A stretch of DNA of 5,108 bases, from positions 1 to 5,108 of the forward strand of contig JALQUE010000103.1 of NCBI GenBank assembly GCA_023260815.1. The letters run 5' to 3'. This DNA is from Roseovarius sp. (GTDB lineage: Bacteria; Pseudomonadota; Alphaproteobacteria; Rhodobacterales; Rhodobacteraceae). Below, in pieces: positions 1 to 5,108 of this stretch. The position numbers were made by a program, and so were the translations under genes. The notes beneath the pieces were generated by a model. It searched no databases, was not told the DNA's origin, and saw only the letters and a program-made list of their open reading frames with translations. Every line of letters begins with the position of its first letter. The stretch's first letter is position 1.

Positions 1-1021
1 TGAGGTAATTGAAGGACTTGATGTAGTCGACGAGCTTCCACGGCTCGCCCGACCCCAGGATCGTGGCGGGGAAGCTCAGCGTGTGGAAGGGCACGTTGTC
101 CTTGCCCATGAACTGGGTGTAGCGCACATCGTCGGCGCCGCGTTCGGTGCGCCACCAGCGTTCCCATGCGCTGTCGTCCAGCGAATGCGCCTCGGCCCAT
201 TCGGCGGCGCAGGCGATGTATTCGATGGGGGCGTCGAACCAGACGTAGAACACCTTGCCGTCCATTCCGGGCCAGTCTTCGTCGCCGCGTTTGACGGGAA
301 TGCCCCAGTCCAGATCACGGGTGATCCCGCGATCCTGCAGGCCATCGCCATCGTTGAGCCATTTGCGGGCGATCGAGGTGGTCAGGATCGGCCAGTCGGT
401 CTTGGAGGCGATCCATTCGGACAGTTGATCGCGCATCAGCGACTGGCGCAGGTAGAGATGCGTGGTCTCGCGCACCTCAAGGTCGGTGGAGCCTGAAATC
501 GCGCTACGCGGGTCGATCAGATCGGTGGGATCAAGCTGCTTGGTGCAGTTCTCGCATTGGTCGCCACGGGCTTTGTCATAGCCGCAATTGGGGCAGGTGC
601 CTTCGATGTAGCGGTCCGGCAGGAAGCGGCCGTCGGCCTTGGAATAGACCTGCTTTTCGGTGACTTCCTCGATCAGACCGGCGGCGTGGAGGCGGCCCGC
701 GAGATGCTGGGTCAGGCGATGGTTCTGCGGGCTGGAGGAGCGGCCGAAATGATCGAAGCTGAGGCGAAAGCCGTCGGCCAGATCAGACTGCACCTTGTGC
801 ATGCGGGCGCAATATTCGGCCACCGGTTCACCTGTCTTGGCGGCGGCAAGTTCGGCGGGGGTGCCGTGCTCGTCGGTGGCGCAGAGAAACATCACCTCAT
901 GGCCGCGGGCGCGCTGATAGCGGGCATAAAGATCGGCCGGAAGCTGGGAGCCGACGAGGTTGCCCAGGTGCTTGATCCCGTTGATATAGGGGATCGCCGA
1001 GGTGATCAGGTGCCGTGCCAT
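1..1021 (-). CDS. metG: Methionyl-tRNA synthetase, N-terminal 340 residues (truncated by window edge)
   Basis: Cytosolic class I aminoacyl-tRNA synthetase that charges tRNA-Met with methionine using ATP. The frame reads without interruption from ATG at 1021-1019 to the left edge. It starts MARHLITSAIPYINGIKHLG; HLGN (residues 18-21) is the HIGH-type ATP-binding signature. LCATDEHGTP follows at 46-55. The connective-peptide zinc knuckle is CPNC (143-146) plus CENC (156-159), the four-cysteine arrangement also seen in the E. coli enzyme. WFDAPIEYIA (261-270) and FMGKDNVPFHT (304-314) are catalytic-core blocks typical of MetRS. The KMSKS-type loop and the anticodon-binding domain lie beyond the edge, so completeness cannot be judged. 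The start is fixed by the family N-terminus, which begins just before the PYxNGxxHLGN block. The ribosome binding site is poor: AAAGGG about 12 bases upstream. The gene lies 90 bases downstream of the transporter gene on the same strand; no convincing promoter of its own was found. Confidence 0.97.
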   Translation of the reverse strand, partial: MARHLITSAIPYINGIKHLGNLVGSQLPADLYARYQRARGHEVMFLCATDEHGTPAELAAAKTGEPVAEYCARMHKVQSDLADGFRLSFDHFGRSSSPQNHRLTQHLAGRLHAAGLIEEVTEKQVYSKADGRFLPDRYIEGTCPNCGYDKARGDQCENCTKQLDPTDLIDPRSAISGSTDLEVRETTHLYLRQSLMRDQLSEWIASKTDWPILTTSIARKWLNDGDGLQDRGITRDLDWGIPVKRGDEDWPGMDGKVFYVWFDAPIEYIACAAEWAEAHSLDDSAWERWWRTERGADDVRYTQFMGKDNVPFHTLSFPATILGSGEPWKLVDYIKSFNYL

Positions 1022-1111
1022 GGTGTCGGATGCCCTTTGAAAGTTGTCTCGCGCCTCGTTTAACGCAGGTCGCCGGTGTATGCCAGCGGGCGATGCAGGG
1101 GGGATGTCGCG

Positions 1112-2335
1112 TCAGTCCGGCTCGCGGGTGCGCCCGGTGAGGCGGCCGATCTGGAAACTGGTGCGCGGTGTCCAGATATAGGAGGTGCGGGGCCGGCCCG
1201 AGGGGCGCGCGCGCATCCGGATCAACCCGAAGCCGATCAGGGCCACATGGCCAAGCGCGATCATCCAGAACATCGCCGCAGGCCCGTAGCGGTCGATCAG
1301 CGCCGAGGCCAGAAGCGGGGCGGCGATCGCGCCGATGGCATAGAAGAACATCAGCGCCGCCGAGAGTTCCACCCGTTCGGAACTGTCGGCGTAATCATGG
1401 GCATGGGCGGCGGCGACCGAGTAGATCGGAAAGGTCGTCAGCCCGAAGAAGAACGCGGTGAGGAATACGCCGGTCGAGGTCAGGTCTTGCACCAGAGCGG
1501 TGGTGATGCAGCTGACGATGGCGGCGGCGGACAGCCAGAGCATCACCCAACGGCGATCGAACCTGTCGGCCAACCAGCCCACCGGGTATTGCGCCAGAGC
1601 GCCGCCCAGAACGAAGGCGGCCAGGAACCACGCGATCTGGTCCACCACAAGGCCGACCTGCTGGCCATAGACCGGCCCCACCATGCGGAAGGTTGCGCTG
1701 GAGAGGGCGGCCACGATGACGCCCATGGCCGCCAGCGGCGAGCATCGCACGGCAAGGCCGGGGCGCAGGCGCGGGGCGGCGGGGGTTTCGGGTTGGCTGA
1801 CGCGGGTGATGGTCAGCGGCAGAAGCGAGGCGCAGCACAGGATTGCCAGCAGATTGTAAGACACATACGAGGCCGGTTCGAGCACCGAGATCATCATCTG
1901 CGCCACCAGCGATGCGCCCATGTCGGCCACCCGGTAGACGCCCATCGTGCGGCCTCGGGTCTCGTTGGTGACCTTGGCCTGAAGCCATGCCTCGATCACC
2001 GTGTAGCAGCCCGCCACGCACAGTCCCGACGCCACCCGCATCACCGCCCAGGCATAGGGGTCCACCACCATCATGTGCATGAGCAGCCCGATGGCGCCCG
2101 TAGCGGTGAAGGCGGCGAAGGCGCGCGAATGGCCGACGCTGCCCATCAGGCGCGGCGCCCACCAGCACCCGATGAAGAAGCCCATGAAATGCGCCGACCC
2201 CAGAAAGCCGATCTGCGCGGTTGTGAAATCCAGCGCCAGCCCCGAGATCGCATCAAGCGGGGCCACGCCCCCCGTCGAGAGTTGCAGAAGGATGACCGAC
2301 AGGAATAGGGCGGCGAAGGAAATGAGAAGGCGCAT
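1112..2335 (-). CDS. MFS transporter, YcaD-like
   Basis: Inner-membrane major facilitator superfamily protein of 407 residues, the normal size for a 12-helix carrier. Hydrophobic segments run nearly throughout, starting at residues 3-20. The C-terminal half carries the clear loop motif GWLADRFDRR (253-262), the MFS motif A equivalent; the N-half copy around 62-71 is degenerate. VIEAWLQAKVTNETRGR (113-128) and FYAIGAIAAPLLAS (331-344) resemble the corresponding blocks of E. coli YcaD as I remember it (VVESALM...NRGR and SYTVGSLLGP). A basic, Arg/Thr-rich tail of about 35 residues (373-407) is probably cytoplasmic. The substrate cannot be deduced; YcaD itself has no firmly known substrate. ATG at 2335 is used because hydrophobic sequence begins at once after MR; no good Shine-Dalgarno precedes it. 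It lies 80 bases downstream of the yceI-like gene and 90 upstream of metG, all on one strand. Family assignment is firm, subfamily likely, function open. Confidence 0.9.
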   Translation of the reverse strand: MRLLISFAALFLSVILLQLSTGGVAPLDAISGLALDFTTAQIGFLGSAHFMGFFIGCWWAPRLMGSVGHSRAFAAFTATGAIGLLMHMMVVDPYAWAVMRVASGLCVAGCYTVIEAWLQAKVTNETRGRTMGVYRVADMGASLVAQMMISVLEPASYVSYNLLAILCCASLLPLTITRVSQPETPAAPRLRPGLAVRCSPLAAMGVIVAALSSATFRMVGPVYGQQVGLVVDQIAWFLAAFVLGGALAQYPVGWLADRFDRRWVMLWLSAAAIVSCITTALVQDLTSTGVFLTAFFFGLTTFPIYSVAAAHAHDYADSSERVELSAALMFFYAIGAIAAPLLASALIDRYGPAAMFWMIALGHVALIGFGLIRMRARPSGRPRTSYIWTPRTSFQIGRLTGRTREPD

Positions 2336-2415
2336 GTTCCGGCCAGACTGTCAGGATGGCGGCGGCATGCCTGCGGTTTTTCGACAAATTCGCGTCGTTT
2401 TCCGGGTGTGGGTGG

Positions 2416-2991
2416 TTATTTTGTGATCCGCGCCACGATGCGGATGCCGATCGTGTCGCCCACAAGCCGGGCATAGCCTGTGGCGCCAAAGGCAGAGCGG
2501 CTGACATTGCCGGTCAGCAGCACGGTGAGGTTGTCACGGTCGCCCGGTGGCGTGCCGCGCTGACGGTAAAGCCCGGCGTTCAGCGTCACCCCGCGGGTGA
2601 TGCCGCGCACGGTCAGATCGCCGGTGATCGTGGCCCCCGACAGATCGCCCACGATTCGGGTCGAGCGGAACCGGATCTCGGGGTGGGTGGCGGTGTCCAG
2701 AACGCTGGCATCGCGCAGGGCTTGCGTGGCCAGAAAGACCCCCGCCCGCGCGTGCGCCGCGTCCAGAACCACGTCGACACGGCTGTCGGGAACGGTATCG
2801 AGGTCCAGGTCCATTTCGGCGGATTTCACGGGCATCTGCCCGGTCATGACGGTGTCGCCGATCATGTAGCTGAACGCCACGGTCGAGCGCGCGGCATCCA
2901 GCCGGTACCGCTGCGGTGCCGGGTGGCCCGCGCGGGGCAGGGCAAACGTGCAAAGGGCGATGGGCCCGAGGATCGCGAAGCGTCGGTTCAT
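2416..2991 (-). CDS. YceI-family secreted (periplasmic) lipocalin-like protein
   Basis: Protein of 191 residues, the usual length for YceI. Residues 1-25 look like a Sec signal peptide: MNRR, a hydrophobic core (FAILGPIALCTFAL), then probable cleavage after AGHPA. The mature part has the YceI landmarks in order: YRLDAARSTVAFSY (29-42), HPEIRFRST (103-111), GDLTVRGITRGVTL (124-137), SRSAFGATGY (164-173) and VGDTIGIRI (177-185). The family folds as a beta-barrel that binds long polyisoprenoid or amide-type lipids; E. coli YceI is periplasmic and induced by high pH and osmotic stress, but its physiological role is unsettled. No cysteine suits a lipobox, so it is probably soluble. The ATG at 2991 has no strong ribosome binding site. 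The gene starts 34 bases after the stop of the ImuA-like gene, so it is probably co-transcribed with it and may be partly SOS-inducible (inference). Confidence 0.92.
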   Translation of the reverse strand: MNRRFAILGPIALCTFALPRAGHPAPQRYRLDAARSTVAFSYMIGDTVMTGQMPVKSAEMDLDLDTVPDSRVDVVLDAAHARAGVFLATQALRDASVLDTATHPEIRFRSTRIVGDLSGATITGDLTVRGITRGVTLNAGLYRQRGTPPGDRDNLTVLLTGNVSRSAFGATGYARLVGDTIGIRIVARITK

Positions 2992-3025
2992 GGGCCAAGC
3001 CTAGCGCGGTTTCGGGCGGCGCATG

Positions 3026-3622
3026 TCACATTCGCGTCATGCGCCACCGGCCGGGCGCGCCCGACAGGTGCCACGCGGCCTGCGGGGCGGTGCGCGCACG
3101 CAGGCGCGACAGGGTCCAGCCACGGCGCGACGCCTCATGCGCGGGGGCCATGCGCCAGCGGGTTTCCACCCCCGCCGCGCCGCCATCTCCGGGCGTGAGG
3201 ATCAGCCCGAGCGGCGTATGCGGCCCGGTCTGCGCGCCGGTTTCGGCGGCCAGATGCAGCCGGCGCACGGGGGTCATGGCGGGCGCGTCGGGCAAATCCG
3301 CGACGGCCAGTGGGACGGTGCCGCTGCGCAGCACCTCTTCCAGGGTCCAGAGCAGATCCTCGGGGCGGGCCGGGGTCAGGAAGGTGACCCGTCCGGGATC
3401 GACGAAGGCGGTCATCCCGTCGGGGTTCAGCCGATCCCCCAACCAGCCCGGCGCGATCCAGAAGACCGGCCCGCGCGTGGCCGCCGCCACCAGCATCGCC
3501 AATGTGTGCCGCGCCGGACCGCAGGCTTCGTGCAGGCGTGCCAGGGGCAGCGCCATGTCGCCCAGCACCGGCAGGGCAGGGCGGGTGGTGTGATTGTGAC
3601 GATCAAGCAGATGGGTTGTCAT
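3026..3622 (-). CDS. ImuA-like SOS-response protein (RecA/SulA-like, no Walker A)
   Basis: Protein of 198 residues resembling the ImuA family, which with ImuB and the polymerase DnaE2 carries out SOS-induced error-prone translesion synthesis in many bacteria lacking polymerase V. ImuA-type landmarks are LARLHEACGPARHTLA (27-42), GPVFWIAP (51-58), RPEDLLWTLEEVLRSG (86-101, the block after the central strand), RRLHLAAETG (120-129), TRWRMAPA (154-161) and WTLSRLRARTAPQAAWHL (169-186). No GxxxxGK(T/S) Walker A is present, so ATPase activity is not expected. It is shorter than typical ImuA (roughly 230-270 residues), mainly at the N-terminus. The start MTTHLLDRH at 3622 is preferred because it sits just after the promoter; the in-frame ATG coding for M23 is an alternative. 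A LexA box lies in its promoter, which supports SOS control independently of the homology. Neither imuB nor dnaE2 follows. The family call rests on remembered motifs, not a search; a Rhodobacterales-specific ImuA paralogue is the likeliest detail. Confidence 0.72.
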   Translation of the reverse strand: MTTHLLDRHNHTTRPALPVLGDMALPLARLHEACGPARHTLAMLVAAATRGPVFWIAPGWLGDRLNPDGMTAFVDPGRVTFLTPARPEDLLWTLEEVLRSGTVPLAVADLPDAPAMTPVRRLHLAAETGAQTGPHTPLGLILTPGDGGAAGVETRWRMAPAHEASRRGWTLSRLRARTAPQAAWHLSGAPGRWRMTRM

Positions 3623-3629
3623 GCGATGA

Positions 3630-3658
3630 AGGATAGTTTGTTCTTTATTTGTTCTCAA
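3630..3658 (-). promoter_or_regulatory. Sigma-70 type promoter of the ImuA-like gene
   Basis: Read on the minus strand: TTGAGA (3658-3653), a spacer of exactly 17 bases, then TATCCT (3635-3630). This matches 5 of 6 and 4 of 6 consensus positions at ideal spacing. The ATG begins 8 bases after the -10 element, about where transcription should start, so the mRNA is predicted to be leaderless or nearly so. Confidence 0.7.
3640..3654. promoter_or_regulatory. LexA (SOS) box, alphaproteobacterial direct-repeat type
   Basis: GTTC-tttattt-GTTC, a perfect match to GTTC-N7-GTTC, the established LexA operator of Alphaproteobacteria such as Rhodobacter and Rhizobium. It lies within the spacer and just overlaps the -35 element of the promoter reading into the ImuA-like gene, so bound LexA would block RNA polymerase. 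It is about 100 bases from the start of the divergent reductase gene, whose control by it is less likely. Confidence 0.82.
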
Positions 3659-3662
3659 GCAC

Positions 3663-3682
3663 GGATTGCGGGGGATTGAGGG
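3663..3682. repeat. Tandem 10-base direct repeat in the divergent intergenic region
   Basis: GGATTGCGGG is followed at once by GGATTGAGGG, identical at 9 of 10 positions and spaced one helical turn apart. It lies 71 bases before the reductase start and just upstream of the SOS promoter. It could be an operator for an unknown regulator or chance in G-rich sequence. Confidence 0.35.
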
Positions 3683-3722
3683 TGACGGCAGGGGGAAAAA
3701 GCGTAAGGTACGGCGGACAAAG

Positions 3723-3728
3723 CATAAT
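3723..3728 (+). promoter_or_regulatory. Possible -10 element for the aldo/keto reductase gene
   Basis: CATAAT matches TATAAT at 5 of 6 positions and lies 24 bases before the ATG, leaving room for a short leader with the ribosome binding site. No recognisable -35 hexamer is found 16-18 bases upstream, so this is a weak candidate, or one that needs an activator. Confidence 0.25.
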
Positions 3729-3740
3729 GCGACGATACGG

Positions 3741-3746
3741 AAGGAA
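3741..3746 (+). promoter_or_regulatory. Ribosome binding site of the aldo/keto reductase
   Basis: AAGGAA, 6 bases before the ATG at 3753. It decides the start: the frame is open further upstream to a TTG at 3666, but that extension is a lysine/arginine-rich run unlike the family and has no ribosome binding site. Confidence 0.75.
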
Positions 3747-3752
3747 CGACCG

Positions 3753-4796
3753 ATGAAGATGACCCCGCTTGGCCGCACCGGGCTTGAGGTGAGCGCGCTG
3801 TGCCTTGGCACGATGACATGGGGCAGCCAGAACACCCCCGAAGAGGGCCACGCCCAGATCGACAGGGCGCTTGAGAGGGGCGTGAATTTCATCGACACCG
3901 CCGAGATGTACCCGGTCAACCCGACGCTCAAGGAAACCACCGGCCGCACAGAAGAGATCATCGGCCAGTGGTTTGCCAAGACGGGGCGGCGCGACGAGGT
4001 GATCCTGGCCACCAAGCATTCCGGCGAGGGGTTCATGAACGCGCGCGACGGGGCGCCGATCAGCTCGGCCACGATCCCCGAAACGGTCGAAGGATCGCTG
4101 CGGCGGCTGCGGACCGATCATATCGACCTCTATCAGCTGCATTGGCCGAACCGTGGCAGCTACATGTTTCGCAAGAACTGGACGTTCGATCCATCGGGCC
4201 AGAGCCGCACCGAGACCATCGCGCATATGGAAGATACGCTCGAGGCGCTGCAAAGGCAGGTCGACAAGGGCAATATCCGGCATTTCGGGCTGAGCAATGA
4301 AAGCGCGTGGGGCACGGCGCAATGGTTGCGGATCGCCGAGGCGCATGGCTGGCCGAGAGCGGCCTCGATCCAGAATGAATATTCGCTGCTGTGCCGTCTG
4401 TATGACACCGATCTGGCGGAACTGAGCGTGAACGAGGATGTGGGCCTGCTGGCGTTTTCACCGCTTGCGGCGGGATTGCTGAGTGGCAAGTATCAGGGCG
4501 GTGCGATGCCCGGCACGTCGCGGATGGCGCTGAATTCCACGCTTGGCGGGCGCATCACGGACCGTGTGTTTGACGCGGTGGACGCCTATCTGCAGATCGC
4601 CGCGCGGCATGAATTGAACCCGGCCGAAATGGCGCTGGCGTGGTGCCTGACCCGGCCGTTCGTGTGCGCGGCCATCTTCGGGGCGACGACGCAGGAGCAA
4701 CTGGACATTGCCCTCAACAGCGCCGATCTGGAGTTGTCGGACGAGGTTTTGACCGAGATCGATCACGCGCATCGCGCCCATCCCATGCCGTTCTGA
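3753..4796 (+). CDS. Tas-like NADP(H)-dependent aldo/keto reductase
   Basis: Cytosolic oxidoreductase of 347 residues with a single aldo/keto reductase TIM barrel, close in length to E. coli Tas (346). It should reduce aldehydes or ketones with NADPH; the physiological substrate is unknown. The catalytic tetrad is visible as D48 and Y53 (FIDTAEMYPV), K88 (ILATKHSG) and H130 (LYQLHWP). Other family blocks are LGTMTWGSQN (18-27), IRHFGLSNESAWG (175-187), IQNEYSLL (206-213), LLAFSPLAAGLLSGKY (232-247) for the phosphate-binding loop region, and FGATTQEQLDIAL (309-321) near the C-terminus. AEMYPV and the HWPNR stretch point to the Tas branch rather than YajO or YghZ. E. coli Tas was named for suppressing a tyrosine auxotrophy of starved cells; this role should not be assumed here. 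The start MKMTPLGRTGLEVS is set by AAGGAA and by family alignment. It is divergent from the SOS gene and convergent with the next gene. Confidence 0.95.
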   Translation: MKMTPLGRTGLEVSALCLGTMTWGSQNTPEEGHAQIDRALERGVNFIDTAEMYPVNPTLKETTGRTEEIIGQWFAKTGRRDEVILATKHSGEGFMNARDGAPISSATIPETVEGSLRRLRTDHIDLYQLHWPNRGSYMFRKNWTFDPSGQSRTETIAHMEDTLEALQRQVDKGNIRHFGLSNESAWGTAQWLRIAEAHGWPRAASIQNEYSLLCRLYDTDLAELSVNEDVGLLAFSPLAAGLLSGKYQGGAMPGTSRMALNSTLGGRITDRVFDAVDAYLQIAARHELNPAEMALAWCLTRPFVCAAIFGATTQEQLDIALNSADLELSDEVLTEIDHAHRAHPMPF

Positions 4797-4820
4797 GCCG
4801 ACGCGCGACCGGCGTCAGGC
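4797..4820. terminator. GC-rich hairpin between convergent genes, possible terminator
   Basis: GCCGACGC (4797-4804) can pair with GCGTCAGGC (4812-4820) to give 8 base pairs with one bulged A and a 7-base loop. It fills the 18-base gap between the two facing stop codons and overlaps the stop of the minus-strand gene. There is no T-run on either side, so it is at best an imperfect terminator. Confidence 0.35.
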
Positions 4821-5108
4821 AGGCGCCAACCCCTCGCGGAGCGCGCGCAGGTGGTCGGGCAGTTGCCGGGCGGTGACATGGGCCTCGCGCACCAGATGGT
4901 CGAAATGCTGGGTCAAGGCCTGCACCCGTTCGGTATCGCGGAACGCCATGTAATTCTGGCCGATATAGACCACGGCCAGAAGCGGCCCGAATATCGTGAT
5001 CGGTGCGGAATACAGCCGGCGCGCATCATAGAGATAGACCCGCAGGCGCGGATAAAGCTGCTGTGTGACCTCGAGCAGGTGGTCGACCTGAGCCTCGCGC
5101 ACGTCGCG
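4815..5108 (-). CDS. Unidentified protein, C-terminal 97 residues (5' end beyond window)
   Basis: The frame is open through the right edge and ends at TGA 4817-4815. A GTG at 5102 could be a start, but the frame continues upstream of it (codons Arg-Asp), has no visible ribosome binding site, and the sequence begins mid-helix, so a truncated longer gene is more likely. Visible content: an amphipathic start (VDHLLEVTQQLYPRLRVYLY, 8-27), a hydrophobic central stretch (SAPITIFGPLLAVVYIGQNY, 34-53), FRDTERVQALTQHFDHLVRE (56-75), and a basic helical tail. The mix of short beta-like and helical segments suggests a small soluble ligand- or dimer-forming domain, not a membrane anchor. I have a weak impression of the C-terminal part of helix-turn-helix regulators common in Rhodobacterales, but the DNA-binding part, if any, is outside the window, so no function is assigned. 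Confidence 0.75.
   Translation of the reverse strand, partial: RDVREAQVDHLLEVTQQLYPRLRVYLYDARRLYSAPITIFGPLLAVVYIGQNYMAFRDTERVQALTQHFDHLVREAHVTARQLPDHLRALREGLAPA

Noticed and set aside
83..1063. Two plus-strand open frames (83-496 and 557-1063) opposite metG
   Set aside because: They are shadows of the metG codons; every metG motif reads in the minus frame without a break.
1058..1086. CTGGCA-N17-TTAAAC on the minus strand as a metG promoter
   Set aside because: It matches only 4 of 6 and 3 of 6 consensus positions, as expected by chance in a 90-base gap.
1071..1088. Six-base-pair hairpin (CGCTGG/CCGGCG with a G-U pair) between the transporter gene and metG
   Set aside because: The stem is short, has a wobble pair and no following T-run, so it is not a credible terminator.
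1076..2308. Long open frame on the plus strand (about 410 codons) opposite the transporter
   Set aside because: Its translation is a low-complexity Gly/Arg/His/Asp mix with no domain signals, typical of the antisense of a GC-rich gene; the minus strand encodes a clear 12-helix transporter.
2364..2371. Palindrome GGCATGCC in the gap between yceI and the transporter gene
   Set aside because: An isolated 8-base palindrome with no second copy or promoter context is uninformative.
2356..3198. Plus-strand open frame opposite the yceI-like gene
   Set aside because: It has no recognisable motif, and the opposite strand has a complete YceI protein with signal peptide.
3623..4072. In-frame upstream extension of the ImuA-like gene to 4072
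   Set aside because: It would run through the SOS promoter and opposite the reductase gene; the extra residues look like antisense translation and nothing suggests a start there.

Overview
The window looks like a piece of an alphaproteobacterial chromosome, most likely Rhodobacterales (Roseobacter/Rhodobacter group). It is GC-rich, genes are tightly packed, and a direct-repeat LexA box of the alphaproteobacterial type (GTTC-N7-GTTC) is present. The lineage call is inference from these signs and from the general look of the proteins; no database was searched.

Layout: positions 1-3622 carry four genes in a row on the minus strand. In transcription order they are an ImuA-like SOS protein (3622-3026), a secreted YceI-family protein (2991-2416), a YcaD-type major facilitator transporter (2335-1112), and methionyl-tRNA synthetase metG (1021 to the left edge, truncated). 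The gaps between them are 34, 80 and 90 bases. Positions 3623-3752 are a divergent intergenic region holding the SOS promoter of the ImuA-like gene and the ribosome binding site of the next gene. A Tas-like aldo/keto reductase (3753-4796) runs on the plus strand. It converges, across an 18-base gap containing a GC-rich hairpin, on an unidentified minus-strand gene (4815 to the right edge) of which only the C-terminal 97 codons are visible.

The most informative part is 3020-3660. A short ImuA-like protein sits under a strong-looking sigma-70 promoter whose spacer carries a perfect LexA box. The start codon lies 7 bases past the -10 element, so the transcript may be leaderless. In the classical SOS mutagenesis cassette imuA is followed by imuB and dnaE2; here it is followed by yceI, so it appears to be a stand-alone paralogue or a relict of the cassette. 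No mobile element, tRNA, rRNA or CRISPR array was seen, and no stretch longer than about 130 bases lacks a gene.
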